64,000 bases of DNA. Origin: Celoporthe dispersa (taxonomy: Eukaryota; Ascomycota; Sordariomycetes; Diaporthales; Cryphonectriaceae). The DNA is taken from assembly GCA_016584495.1 (NCBI GenBank), contig WAID01000014.1:558001-622000 (forward strand), in the 5' to 3' direction. A program made the position numbers and the translations under genes. Shown here in pieces: positions 33,667-45,828 of this stretch. Every line of letters starts with the position of its first letter. The first letter of the stretch is position 1. The notes under the pieces are model-generated. The model worked only from the letters and a program-made list of their open reading frames with translations, ran no database searches and had not been told where the DNA came from.

Positions 33667-35471
33667 TTTCTGCGTTTCTCTGCAGACTCGATATCAATTG
33701 ATGTTTTTCTTCTTCTTCTCCCAAGGAGGTTGTTTGCTGTCAATGAGGTGGGTTCCTGGTTCCTGTCGGGTTGGTGTTGGTGTTGTTTTCTTCGTTTATT
33801 TTTTTCCTCCCAAGAGTGAGAGAAGCGCACTTGACTCAATACCCAAAGAACCGATACGCGGGGTTTTGCTCAGAAATTTCCCAAGGTTCTTGAGTCACTC
33901 TACTGCACACCGCGGGGCTTATCGTTATCGCCTCTTCAGGGGGGGCAAGGGATGTGTTCCGCTTTCGCTCACGGTTGTAAATCCGTGGTAAGCAGGTGCC
34001 TATTCCCACCACGTTTCTGCCTCCCATACTTCTATCTAAACGCTCGCCCATTCGTACTGAATACTCCAGACTGAGCCCCCAACAAATATCTAAATAGACA
34101 AGGAGTAGTGGAATCATTGATAAATCACAGTGTACTGCAAAGTAATCAAGATCCTCTCGCTCCCTCCCTCCCTCCCTCTCTCTCTCTCTCTCTCAGAGCC
34201 AGCAACCCAGCCCTCAATTTCCTAGTTCTCACGACAGCTCTTGTCCTCTGGGGGTTGCTGCAGAGGGGGCAATGGGAGCAGCAGCCTTCATACCCCAGAG
34301 TCTTGCGCAGCCAAGGACACATTGATGGCATTCCCAAGCCCGTATTCGGTCTTAGCCCTGAGTGCCCAGAACACGAAATTGAAGCTCGCCTCGAGGAGGA
34401 TGAAAAGGACCCACGTCCTCGCTGCGTTTTCAGGTTCGTGGACGGGGCATCTAGCACAAAAGCCTAATGTGTGCGTAGTCGACCCTTCACCCAAAGCCTG
34501 GAGCATAGATTCTGGGAATGTTGTTGTTACGATCGCAGCTGAAGAGTCGTGCCTCGAGGCCCTTGTCCTTATTTATTACTGAGCCGATGTAGATTCAGGG
34601 TAATCGTCCTTTCTGCTCAAGCACAATCAGGTACATCCAGTAGGCGAGGAAGGCCAGCAGGAGAAAAGATGTAGGAAAGACAGACACCATGATGGGCTTG
34701 CTGGGTGGTGCGGCACGCGAAGACGGTAGTGGACTTGTCGTAGAGAGCCGTGCTGGCGGTGACACCACGTCTCGAAGTGAAGATAGAGTTGTAGGAATAG
34801 ATCATCAGGTGGATATTGTGAGGGTGCCGCACTGCAAATCTTCCACATGCAGTTGGGATGAGTGAAGAGAGATGCATGGCAACCGTCATGAGCTGCACTG
34901 AGCATATTGGGTGGAACATTCCATATTGCATCATGTTTATTCATCAGTCATCGCACTGCTCAACTTGGCCACAATCATCCCAAGAGGCTCCTCCTCGAAA
35001 TTGCTGGTTCTAGTCAAATTCGTAGATGATGAGTCAAAATATCGTCTTGTCGTCATGAGAGCTCCATGATGTTCAAAAATTGGAACCCAAACACAAACAA
35101 AAAACAAAAAAAAAAAATATTGCCTCAAATACTAGGTAGCATGTGTATGCAGAATTGAAACCAGAGATGTATCCTCCCGTCCTGTCCCGTCCAATTCCTC
35201 CAAGCGATATAATCCAAGTTGGTTGCCAGTCATTCCCATGTGCCAAACGCCGAGACACCAGCTCTTGACAGCAACAACTCTCACGTCAGGGTGGCCAGCA
35301 TGGCCCTGACAAGACCAGGTGGAGGACCTGCAAAGGGGGAAATCATTGTCAGCTGTCCGGGTTCCCTGCTGGGTGTTTGGCCGAGTTGGTAGTCAAGGAG
35401 GGTGAGAGAGGGGGGGGGGGTTGCGGAATGTATGGGATCCAGGGGACAGAAGGGCGACGCGCACCGCACCT
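33667..35471. other. Intergenic, possible decayed coding traces
   Basis: Upstream of the lysyl-tRNA synthetase and downstream of the DUF8035 gene. It holds a (CT)n tract (34161-34194) and an A-rich run near 35098. On the minus strand a hydrophobic frame at 34288-34506 (with TWVLFILLEASFNFVFWALR) could be a relic of a membrane protein, but nothing recognisable extends it. Confidence 0.35.
34161..34194. repeat. (TCCC)n/(TC)n tract
   Basis: TCCC repeats passing into about nine TC units. Confidence 0.85.
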
Positions 35472-37155
35472 TTAACGATACTTCGGCACGCTGATGGACA
35501 TCCTACCTTTCTTGTCCTTCTCGATGCGCACCCCGCGCCGCGGCTCCTCGATCTTCTCCACCTCCTCCTCGTAGAGCACTAGCTCGCCGCTGCTGAGCCG
35601 CTCCGCCTTGATCAGCTCGCGCTCGCCTTCCCGGTGGCGCCTCTTCTCGAGCTGCGACTGGAGGTCCCTGATCTCAGAGCGGATCTCCCGCTGCGACCGG
35701 GATCGGGACCGAGAGCGGTGTCGTTCCGACTTGACGATGGCCAGGGGGCCCCACGGGGATCTCATCCGAGATCTCCTCGTGCCGCCGGACATCCACAATA
35801 TAGGGGGTGGCAGAGGTGGACGTGGTCCCGGACGCGCTGGTCGTGTACGACCGGGCGGGAGAGACGTCGCGGATCACAGTCCTCTTCTCCATAAACTCGA
35901 CAGGGCCCGGCGGCGGCGGCGGAGGGGCGTTCATAAAGACGGGCGGTGGCGGCGGCGGATGGTGCGCGATAGGAGGGGGCGGCAGTGCCATCGGGGGCGG
36001 GCGCTGGGCTGGCACCTCGATGATGGTCTCTTCCCTCCTCTCCTCTATGATGTTGCCGGCTTCGGATCGGGCATCGTTGACCTCGATCTCGCCTATAGTC
36101 TGATGTCAGCCGTAGAGGAACATAGAAATAGAGAGGCGGCGGCGGAGGGGCTCACTCTTCTTGTAGTCCTCGCTCAGCTTGAGGAGGTCGTCAATATTCT
36201 CCTGGCCCAGGGCCTTCAGCACCACAACGGTATTGCCCTGCGGGTGCCCGTTAGCAAGCGGAAAAAAAATCCAGGCCTCCCCCTCCCCCCCAACACCCCA
36301 AGGCTGTTTTGGGACTTACCTCCTCGACAAATGGGTAGCGGAGGTCAATGAGGGCGCGCTTGGAGACCAGGCGAGCCGGGACACGGGTCTTGCCCTTCTT
36401 GGGGTACTCGCTCTTGACGGTGACGGTCGTGCCGCCGCTGCTGCTGGCGGAGCTGCTCGTGGTGGTGGAGGAGCGTGAGCTGCTGCGCACGGTACTGGTG
36501 CGGTGGCTGCGGCTGCGGCTGGACCTGACGGAGGGGCTGTGGTCCCTCTTCTTGGTGCGGATGATCTCCCTCTCACGGATGCGCTCAGGGTAGGACCGGA
36601 ATTCGTCGTCGCCATAAAAATCAGGCTCGCTCACGCGGATGTCGTCGTACCCCTCGTAGCCGCGCGGGGGAGGCAGGGCACGGGACCGCGGGAGCGGGAT
36701 GGGCTCGTAGGGGCGCGGCCTGAAGTCCTCGCGGCGTGCCGGGGGCCATACCTCTCCTCCTCGTGGTGGAAGGGCCTCCGCCTGTCGAAGGTGTCGAGGC
36801 TGGACTGGCGGCGGAGAAACGCGGGCCTGTTGGGCGGGGAGGGGCTGCGGCGCCTCTCACGCTCGATGACCACGCGGCGGTCACGCTCGATCTCAGCCGG
36901 AGGAGAGCGGTGGCGGACGGAGCGAGGCTCGTCGTCATAATAGACCCGACGAGAGTCGCGGATGACGATGTCGTCCTCAGAAGGGCGGCTGTGCCTGCGC
37001 TCATAGCGGTCGTCGGCAGAGTGCTCCCTGTACCTCGAGGAGGAGCCGCCACGGTAGTAGCGATCGTCCTCCTCGTAGCGGACACGCTCATCGCCGTAGC
37101 GATCACGGTCGCGCTCGTACATGAATCGCTCGCGGTCCCAGGTGTTGCGTGACAT
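35472..37155 (-). CDS. Arg/Ser-rich DUF8035-domain protein
   Basis: Fungal protein of unknown function, about 512 residues. Exons 36320-37155, 36156-36237 and 35472-36092 are joined by introns of 82 and 63 bp. The N-terminal half is extremely charged (MSRNTWDRERFMYERDRDRY), with RS/RD/RE dipeptides as in RNA-processing factors. The conserved block (about 251-312) begins YPKKGKTRVPARLVSKRALI, continues YPFVEE and, across intron 1, GNTVVVLKALGQENIDDLLK. A proline-rich segment (HHPPPPPPVFMNAPPPPPPG) and a charged C-terminus ending MSISVPKYR follow. Two frame breaks sit in G5/C5 runs: 36741-36745 (one base missing) and 35744-35748 (one extra). They cancel to 513 codons. A nuclear or RNA-related role is inferred from composition only. 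Confidence 0.8.
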
Positions 37156-40100
37156 GACTGCCGGCGGGGAGCGGGCGAGAGACGGCTCGGGTCGGGTAGC
37201 GTTCAGCGGTCAGCGGCAGGACTTAGAGGCAAGCTGGGGAAATCCGGCGTGCCAGAGCTTGGTTGGGCCTTTTTGAAGACCTTGTGGCAATGTGTAGTGC
37301 GGGCCGGTAGGGTAGATATCTCTCCAGGAGAGGAGGGAGAGGCGAGCAGCGGCCCAGAGGGAGAAGGCAAATTTGCTATGGTGCAAGCTGCGTGCGAAGC
37401 TGGCAGTAGAGTTGATCGGTATCAAGACACACAAGGTAGGAAAAAAGTCTCCTCTCTCCTCCTAGTCTCCTTTATCGTAGGAGAGAAAGGGTTTTTGAGG
37501 GAGGCGGACGGAGGGTGGAGGATAAAGCTGTGTGCTGGTGCAAGTTGGCGAGAGAAATGGAAGAGATCCGGGAGTTGGCGCAGATGACGACAGAAAATGG
37601 AGGGGCCCGCCTGGTGGTCCCTTCTTGCTGGTCCCTCTTTCCTCTTGCTGCGGCAGCTTCTGGGCTGGTCTCTGGCAGGGGTTGTTCTCGTCCCCCGCGC
37701 TCGGATTGGCTGGTGGGAGTGGAGGTGGTCGCGACCTTGTGCTTGGGAGGCGGACAGGCAGGAGACTAACTGGCGGCTGCAGGTGAGCTGGCCTAGTGGG
37801 CAGTGATGACCACAGCCTGAGACCTGACACCTAATCAGGACCCCCTCCCCAGATGCGCGTGGCTGCAACCGCCCTCGCGTCGCCGCTCGAGAGTTGTAGA
37901 CGAATTGTCCGGACCCCTTGCTTGGGTTCCAGAACTCCGAGAGGAAAAAAAAAAAAAAGAGGGTCTGAAAAACTCCTCTCGCTCCTCCCTCGACACAGAA
38001 GGAATTGCACAGCGCAGCAGCGGGAGCTCGAAAGAGGAGGGAAGTGGTGGGGTCGTCCTCCTTCGGAACTATTCCTGTGGTCTGACGAGGTATATTTATA
38101 CGGGGATGCAGGTCGCCCAGCAGGCCGCCGGGAACAAAACTGCCGGAAGGTCTGTCTGAACAGGAACACAGCTAATCGTGTATGTCCTCCCGGGGTAGGA
38201 ATGCCGTTGTCTTCGTGGTCGTCGTGCTACTACGGATGGATTTCGTGCCTCGAGACAGCGAGGAAAAGACAAGTCCAGGTCAGATGAGGGGAAGCCTGAA
38301 CAGGCGGTAGTATCAGCAACCTGGACGCCCGTCTCAAAAATGACTGATTGGTCCGGTCAGAAGACGAGACGGGGGGGGGGAGGAGATGGGTGGTGCAGAA
38401 GGGGAGGGGGGTCACAAGAAGGACAGACCACGCGCAGGGGGTAAGTTCATGCGCTGGCTGCAAGTGATCTTGCCGCAGTTAGCATGCAGTACTCACGGTA
38501 CTATCGTAGTAACCTCTGGTCCGTCTTTTTTCTTCTTCTTTCTTTCTTGGTTGGGGGCAGGAATAATGAAAAGAATAGGACAACAGGAGGGAGGGAAAGG
38601 CAAGTCATGTTTCCACTTCAGAGGAACTACAACATAAACATTCTCATCTCGAAATCTCTAAATCTGGGGGGCTGGACGACTCGCCATGATGAGTCGTTGT
38701 GTCTGATACCCACTGGCTGGTGTATGCAGGGACGACGGGTGGGTTTGGGCGGGCCAGCGCAGGGCAGGCCTGGCCTCCCACGACAGTCCCAGATCGGCCC
38801 TGCACCCTGTTAGTGCCCACCGCCTCCCTACAGGTGTCCTCCTAACAGCCGGCCCTCAACCCAAGCACCTGAAGTCCGTTACCATACGCAGGCATCTCCT
38901 GGCCTCAACACAGCCAGGGCAGTGCCCATGCTGCTCAGGCTCTCGTCGCTGCCTGCTGATCGTCGTCCTGTCCCTCGACGCCCAACGACACCGCCTCGTG
39001 TCTCTGTTTCTTTCTTTTGATGTCGACACGGCAGTATGTTTCTTCTCTTCTCGAGTATGCAAGGACTACTTTAGGGCAAAACGTCTGACTGGTGCACGGC
39101 TCACCGCCGTCGTATTCTGTGTCCCACCTTTATCGTCCCTTCTCTTCTTCTGTGTTTCTCTTCTCCGGATCCTCCAATCCCTTCTGTCCCTACGAGGACA
39201 ATTTCTGACAATGACATGCCTGCGATCATCCACGAGGACTCTCGCTCGTCGTCAAGTTCGTGTCGTGCTCGGCTCCAGACAGAATACACACACGCTCATC
39301 ACACTTTCTACCTCTGCCAGTGCGGATGGGCAGCAGGTTGGGCCCTCGCTTGGACACCATCCCCTTCCATTCCGTCCCGTTCCATCTATCTGCACCTGTG
39401 CCCGCATCGCCACCCTTCCTGATGCCCCATGACGTCGTCCTGCCTGAACATCTCCCGAGCATGCAGATGCCCGAACCTGGCTGGCTGGCTTCCTCCCCCC
39501 TCCCCCTTGGCGCCTCCCTATAGGTAACACATTATCGACGCTTGGGGATGCATCGGTGTCACCACCCGGGAACGCACTGCTCTTTGCGCTCATTTTTCAT
39601 TCTGATTTGTCAATAGGCGTTGGGCGGGTCTTGAGCTTAAAATCTGCTCGGCTGCTGGCTGTCACGGTCGGAAAGGGAGTTTCCTAGAACCATTCTCAAG
39701 GGGGGACAGACATGGCATGCAGTCCGCATGGATTGTCAAATGAGATGCCCAGAAAAGAAAGCTGGCACACTAGAGGTTGAGATTCTCCGATCCGGGCAGC
39801 CAAAGTGCACTTCTGGTTGGAGCCACCTGTGAGTGCAGGACAGGCACGTCGTCTCGGCTCGTTCCGAGCAGACGGCGAGTCCTCTCTGGATAGAGCTGTC
39901 GGTGCTGCGGCGCCAGCCTCACCCATGATGCTTCGTGTAGGCAGTCTCTCCTATGTCCCTACCACACCCACGAACAAGCAGGGTATTGGTGGTCAAATTA
40001 TCATGAATCCTTCTTCAATTCGGTCTGTATGCGCTGGGTTACTGCCTGTGATGCTGTGTCCTGCGGAGCGACCAAGGACACTGCACATACCAGCATTGGA

Positions 40101-40342
40101 AAAAGAGAGAAAGGAAAAAAAAGAGGCTCCCAGGACCAGGCCTTGCATTATCTGTAACATCGAGTTCATCTTGTGTCCTCCTTCGTGTGACCAATCTGCC
40201 AGCCATCCCGTTTGGATCTCTTACTTCTTCGATGTCCTCAGCAGTCCACCTCACCCCTTCGTCTGACTTTTTCTCTTCTTCTTTTCGGGAGCCCTTGCGG
40301 TTGTAAGGTCACGATGCCGTGCGTGAGGCTTCTGGCCACCAC
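37156..40342. other. Long intergenic region
   Basis: Over 3 kb without a supported gene, upstream of the DUF8035 gene and downstream of the SET gene. It contains poly-A near 37950, G-rich runs (38370) and C/T-rich stretches near 39000-39530. Only overlapping low-complexity frames are seen. Confidence 0.45.
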
Positions 40343-41728
40343 TCAGACTCGCTCCCTGTCGGCACGAATCTTCTGCAGGCCTATGAATCGCTGGTCTGCG
40401 CGGTGGAAATCGGGATGGTCGGAGCCCTTCATGACCAGCTGCAGCTGAGTCTCCTGTGAACTGTAGCGGATGGCGCTGTTGATGTCGCCGAGACGGTCAT
40501 GGAGGAAGCAGCACATACGGTACCTGTCCGGCCCACCGTCAGTATGGAGCTGTCATTCTGCCCTAGATTCCCAGAGAGGACTGGGTGTTTTTTTTTTCGC
40601 GAGTAGGAGGGGGTGACGTACGCTTCGGCGAGGATCTTGGACTCGGCGTCGATGAGGGGATGCTTCAGGATCTGGATCGCATTCTTGGTCATCTCGAGTG
40701 CCTCCGCCGCGTTGGTGGCCAGCCTGATCTCCCTCTCGTCCCGGGCCGGATCATGCATCTGCGGGAAGAGGTAGAAGAAGGCGCCCCAGTACTGCGCGTA
40801 CAGCCCCAGCTGCAGCTCGTCCGTGCCCGGGTCCTGGCAGAGGCGGCACACGCACTCGAAGATGCCGTCGTGGCGCCACAGCTCGTCGCAGCGCTCCTCC
40901 TTGGTGCGGCGCAGGATCTCGCCGTAGGGGATGAAGATCTGCTCGCCGGCCTGGATGTCGCACAGGGCGTGCACGGTCAGGCGCCGGATGTTGGTGTTGT
41001 AGTCGCGCCAGGCATTGGGCGCGCACGAATGGTTGATGCGGGCCTGCACGGGGTACATGCCGTCGACGACACCCGGGTACAGCGTGGGGTCCGGGCGGAA
41101 GAGGCAGAGCATCCAGATGGCGTACAGCTTGGCGAAGCGCAGCACGTTGTACTCGAGCACGTCGCCCTCCAGGGTGCCGCCGCGGAGGGTGGGGTTGACC
41201 TTCTCCACGAAGAAGCGCCGGATCACGTTGCGCAGGTTCTGGTTCTCGTACACGCCCAGGTTGTGCGGCAGCGTCTCCATCTCGCGCATCTTGCCCGCCA
41301 TCAGGCCCTGGGTCAGCAGGTCGCGGCAGAACCGCATGATGCGCTTTGTGATTCTGGGCACGTCGTTCTCCTCGGTGCCCTCGCCGCTGTCGTCGTAGTC
41401 TGGGTCGCCCTCTCGGACATGGGCCTCTCCAGGGGGGCGCGGGTCGGACGAGGAGCGGAAGGTGAAGACGGGGGCCTCCTCGATGATGCGGGTGCCCTTG
41501 AGGATCTTGCGGGCGGCGAAGGTGCCCCAGCCCATGTGGCCGGCGGGGCGCACCTCGATGAGGCCCTCATGGCGAGCTGATTGGTTGATTCACGTGTGTC
41601 AATGGGGGCCCCCTGAGAAAAAAAGCAGACGCGTTGATAAAAGGCAAAGAAAACAATCTCAACTCACGTGGTTGTTGGAGGGGTGATCCGCCTGGGTTGG
41701 CAGTGCTGGCATCGGCGGTGTTATCCAT
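40343..41728 (-). CDS. SET-domain protein (SMYD-like, no MYND finger)
   Basis: Putative protein lysine methyltransferase, 398 residues. Exons 41668-41728, 40622-41576 and 40343-40523 are joined by introns of 91 and 98 bp. A 20-residue first exon (MDNTADAST) leads into HEGLIEVRPAGHMGWGTFAA, the AdoMet-binding start of a SET fold. NHSCAPNA (about 202-209) and GEQIFIPYGE (231-240) are the catalytic-core motifs, and CVCRLC (262-267) is the start of the post-SET cysteine cluster. No MYND zinc finger is seen in the insertion, so it belongs to the shorter fungal SET group whose substrates are mostly unknown. Codon count is exact and no frame break is needed. The alternative acceptor at the CTTTTTTTCTCAG site would give an immediate stop. 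Confidence 0.88.
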
Positions 41729-43568
41729 CCTGCCTGATGATGTTGTTTTGTTGGTACTAGTTTTGCTCGTGATCAGAGGGGAAAGATTCGAGGGAGACTG
41801 GGAGGTGAAAGGTGCTTGTGTGTTGGAGGGGAGGTTGGGAGGCTAGTGTTGGGTGCCTGCAAGCAACCTGAGGTGATTTCTAGAGCCAACCCAGGCTAGA
41901 TTTTTGATCACCAATGGAATATTGGGGAGACACAACCCCCAAGATCGCTGCTGGCTGTGAATTTGGGACGACAGAACTGCCAACCCAGTGCCTGATCACA
42001 ATATCCACCAAGCAAACCTGAAGCTGTTGGTACATCCTGCCCCAGCTTCCTCCTCTCATGCTGAGATCAACAGTCAAAGCAGAAGAGGATTCAGTGATAT
42101 GAGCTGATCACCGCTGTGAGAAGAACGAGGCCAGTGTCAAGCCCAACTCCTGAAGGAGGGACGATATCAGGTGTCTTATTGGGTTGTGCCACTGAGCCAC
42201 CCTTCACAAGTGATCTCCCTCCTCAAGGAGGAGCTCTGCCTGCATTGGATCTGGAGGAGACGTGGAGCACTTGAGGGGAGATTCCTCACCCTGGATAGAA
42301 AGGCTACAAACCTTCTCCACTCTTTCCCATCTGTTCATCTCTGTACATGGCTTCCAAGATTCCAAGGTTCTTGCTCACTGTTTAACCACCTCTTTCGCCT
42401 CTTCTTCCTCCCAACGCAGGCTCAATACATCGCTTAAATCCATACCACATCTATCAATTATCCCACTTGCCAGGTGTGTCATGGTTTCTGCATCTTTTAA
42501 TCCGGGCAGGTCAGTATCATCAGAGCCATCTTTCATACTTCAAATCAAAACCAGTCAGCTTCCCATCCGTCAGCCACAGCAGCAGGCTCGTATGAGGGCT
42601 CGGTCGATCCATCCTTCAATAAAGCATCAAGAAGATCTCACAAAACTCGGCCACCACCGTCTCAAGGCGAGCGAGGGAATTCATCCCATTTCGATGCCTT
42701 CTCACCACTCAGCCTCGAACAGCGAATGGTTATCAATTGGCTGCCGTCTTCGAAATGGACTCGGGCGCAGTGGATCGATCAAATACATAATTCCTTCCTT
42801 CATCGCCGAGTGGCATCGATATCGAATGCTTCCAAGGCTGGTAGTCCAGTCCCATATATTACGAGACTCCAGGGGGGTACAGAAAGCTGCGGTCGGAACG
42901 AGAACGACGACTCCAGCCGAGAACGACGGGAACCTGGACTCACATCGCTTACGTTTTTTTTTTTTTTTCTTTCTTTCTTCTCTCCTTTTTTGCTCCTCAT
43001 ACAACCTCTTCAACTTCCACTAACGAAGCAGGCACCAGGAAATGGTCCTCCTCGGTACATATGCCCCTCCTCTTGCGGGTCCATATGGAAGAACTCCTCC
43101 ACATATTATCCACGCAGCCCCGGTTCAGCTTCAGCACAGCCCGGTGTTGTGATTATAACACACCTCTCGCTCTAAGGAGACTGCGATTAGTTCGTAGGTA
43201 ACATTGTCAATGAACTCAATGCCGAACTGATCAAACTTGGTATCGGTATCCACTCAACTGCTCCTACCGGGAGGAATGGCTCCTAATCTTGGGTGCCTTC
43301 TCTGATCCTAGGCCTGTCATCTCACCTCGTTCTCGTTTTGTCAATTGTGTGGGCTCTGCAGTAAGCAGCGGACGTCCCGGAGATTGATAGAGTGAAGCCT
43401 AGTTCTACCCCTACTATATAAGAAGCCTTAGACGGTGCATAGCAAGAAGGGAAACAGACGATGTATTCGCAGTTCATCACATCGCTCTGGTGTTATTACT
43501 ACCACAGATCATTTCATCCCACCGTCCTTTCACATCAATAATCACGGAGGGCCATAATCGATCACACA
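41729..43568. other. Divergent promoter region
   Basis: Lies between the SET gene (minus) and the carboxylesterase (plus). No gene supported. A T14 run lies near 42955, and a TATA box for the esterase is at 43415-43422. Confidence 0.5.
43415..43422 (+). promoter_or_regulatory. TATA box of the carboxylesterase
   Basis: TATATAAG about 147 nt upstream of the ATG at 43569. Confidence 0.55.
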
Positions 43569-45498
43569 ATGCACAATATGCTACTATCCCCTTCTCTCAC
43601 ATGCCTCTTGCTTTTAGCAGGGGCTATATCTCGCTCTCAAGCCTCTCCTCATGAATCATACATGTGGCCAAGACAGAACAGCGTCCCATCCGTCGATCTT
43701 GGTTATGAGGTGCACACGGCTACGGAAAATGTAAGTGTCTGCAGTCCAAAGCATGTTGATCTCTTCATATATACATATATAAACGCCAGGCGGCTAACGT
43801 GTATATATTATATAACAGGTGACTGGACAATACTACCTCTTTAGCAATATCCCATACGCCGAGCAGCCGGTGGGCGATCTGCGGTTCCAAAAAGTCTCTC
43901 TGCCCACGGGCAACAGCTCCACCGTCAACAACGGATCGACTGATATCATCTGCCACCAAGCTGCCCCCGCGTGGGTCATCGAACAGAGCGCTGCAGCTGA
44001 CAACACAACAACTGCGCTGCTAGAAGAGTATGTGTACTCCGAGGCAGGGCAGACAGAAGCTTTGTCTGGTGCTCGACGTCTACGTGCCCACTGGCGTATT
44101 TAACAGCAATGCCTCCTCATCCAAAGGTCTGTCCATGCGATTCCCTCCTCCCGAAGCCAGCCGACCGTTGATGGACATACACTAATCTAAATTACTACCC
44201 TGTCTCAGCACCCATCCTCATCTGGATCTACGGAGGCGGGTTCGTCTCAGGCTCCAAGACATCCGACGCATCCCGCGCCGGCCTCCTCGCCCGCGCCGCC
44301 CTAAACGACAGCGAAGGTATCATCCTGGTCTCCATCAACTACCGCCTGGGCATGTTCGGCTGGCTCGGCGGTGCAGACGGCCTCACACCCAACCTAGGCC
44401 TGTACGACCAGCGCCTCGCCTTCGAGTGGGTGCAGAAATACGCCAGCCTCTTTGGCGGCGACCCGGACCGCGTCACTGTTGCGGGCGAGAGCTCCGGTGG
44501 CTCCAGCATCCTGCACCACATCACGTCCTATGGTGGCGACAGCAACACGAGCCTCCCCCTTTGCGCGCGCCATCCCTCAGTCGCCTGCGTTCCAGTCGAG
44601 CATGAACCTGACCGAGGGCTACGTGAAGACTCTGGCCGAGGCGTCGAGCTACACAAACACCAGCATCACATCCGCATCCGACCTCGCGGCCCTCAGCGAG
44701 GACGACCTGCACGCCATCAATTTCTACACCGTGCTCTCCGCCCGGCAGGGCAGTCTCGTCTTCGGCCCAGCCCCGGACGGTACCTACGTGCCCGCCCTGC
44801 CGCAGGTGCTCTTGTACGAAGGCAGGTTCAACCGGGATGTCGAGGTGATGCCGGCGCATAATTCCCTCGAGGCGGCGACGTTTGTGTCGACAAACATCAC
44901 AACCCAGGCGGACGTGAGGGCCGAGACGGCGGCGATCTTCCCGCGGGCGGACAACGAGACCTTGGATTATATCCTGGATGATCTTTATGCCTCTGACGAG
45001 TACGAGAGCGAGTACCTGCGGGCGGTGCAGATTGTTAGTGATGCTCAGTTCAGCTGCAGTACGCGGTTTCTTGCGCTGGCGTTTGGGAACGAGACGTATA
45101 ATTATCTGTTTGCGTATCCGCCTGGATATCACGCCGAGGACACAAGCTGTAAGAAAAGCAAAACCTACCACCCAACACCTGGCCTGCCCTGAAGAGGCCC
45201 GTTGCTAACTTGCGTACTTGTGGCAGATACCTGGTTCAACGGAGACACCACCACCCTCGACGACGGCTATCCAGTGAACGCCACTCTGGCCTACGCGCTA
45301 CAGGACTACATCGTGGGCTTCGTCGTGTCTGGAGACCCGAATGATAGCCCTGCTGGTCCGTCGCTCGAGTTTCCTACGTATGGAAGCGGATCGACGGTTG
45401 TCAAGTTTGCGTCTACGGGTCTGCTGACTACACAAGATGACATGGACAATGATCGGTGTCCTTGGTGGCAGGAGGCTATGGTCCAGGGGCTGGTGTAA
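43569..45498 (+). CDS. Secreted type-B carboxylesterase/lipase
   Basis: Alpha/beta-hydrolase esterase of about 559 residues. Exons 43569-43730, 43819-44126, 44209-45148 and 45227-45498 are joined by introns of 88, 82 and 78 bp. A signal peptide (CLLLLAGAISRSQAS) precedes FSNIPYAEQPVGDLRF, the hallmark N-terminus of the family. LIWIYGGGFVSGSK is the oxyanion strand, and the nucleophile Ser251 is in AGESSGGSS. The catalytic His is probably that of PPGYHAEDTS. Many NxS/T sites suggest glycosylation. Two frame breaks occur: TTT at 44061-44063 (one extra T, between AGQTEA and CLVLDVYVP) and CCCCC at 44555-44559 (one extra, in NTSLP|FARAIPQSP). Corrected, the gene has exactly 560 codons. Substrate unknown. 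It could equally be a diverged secreted lipase. Confidence 0.9.
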
Positions 45499-45828
45499 TT
45501 CGTCTGCTGCGAGGAGACATATGGAAGACTCCTCCACTGATCAGATCATGTATAAAGCCTGATGGGATTTTAGAGGTCACAAATGTATATGAGACATGGG
45601 GACATCATCTCACACCTCATGTTAAACGTACAATGGTTGTCTTGCAGTAAATATGGTTTTGTTTTTATTTTGTTATATGTATTTTTTTTTAATAAAAAAC
45701 GCAAGACAAATGCATATAGAGCGCGTAGATTGGGTATTCAGAGCTTGCAGTAATCATCTCTCACCATATGGAAATTACCATGCATCCACTTTCGGAGCAT
45801 GACCACTCCTCCTCTCTCTCCCTCACTC
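45499..45828. other. Short convergent intergenic region
   Basis: AT-rich 330 bases between two stops, containing the polyadenylation signal noted at 45691. Confidence 0.5.
45691..45696 (+). terminator. AATAAA polyadenylation signal of the carboxylesterase
   Basis: AATAAA after a T-rich run, about 195 nt past the esterase stop. The placement is plausible, but fungal signals are degenerate. Confidence 0.4.

Noticed and set aside
34288..34944. Possible membrane-protein gene on the minus strand
   Set aside because: One hydrophobic stretch and scattered open segments in different frames, with no splice structure or family match; left as intergenic.
40585..41580. 331-codon plus-strand frame opposite the SET gene
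   Set aside because: Antisense shadow of a gene with NHSC and CVCRLC motifs in the minus frame.
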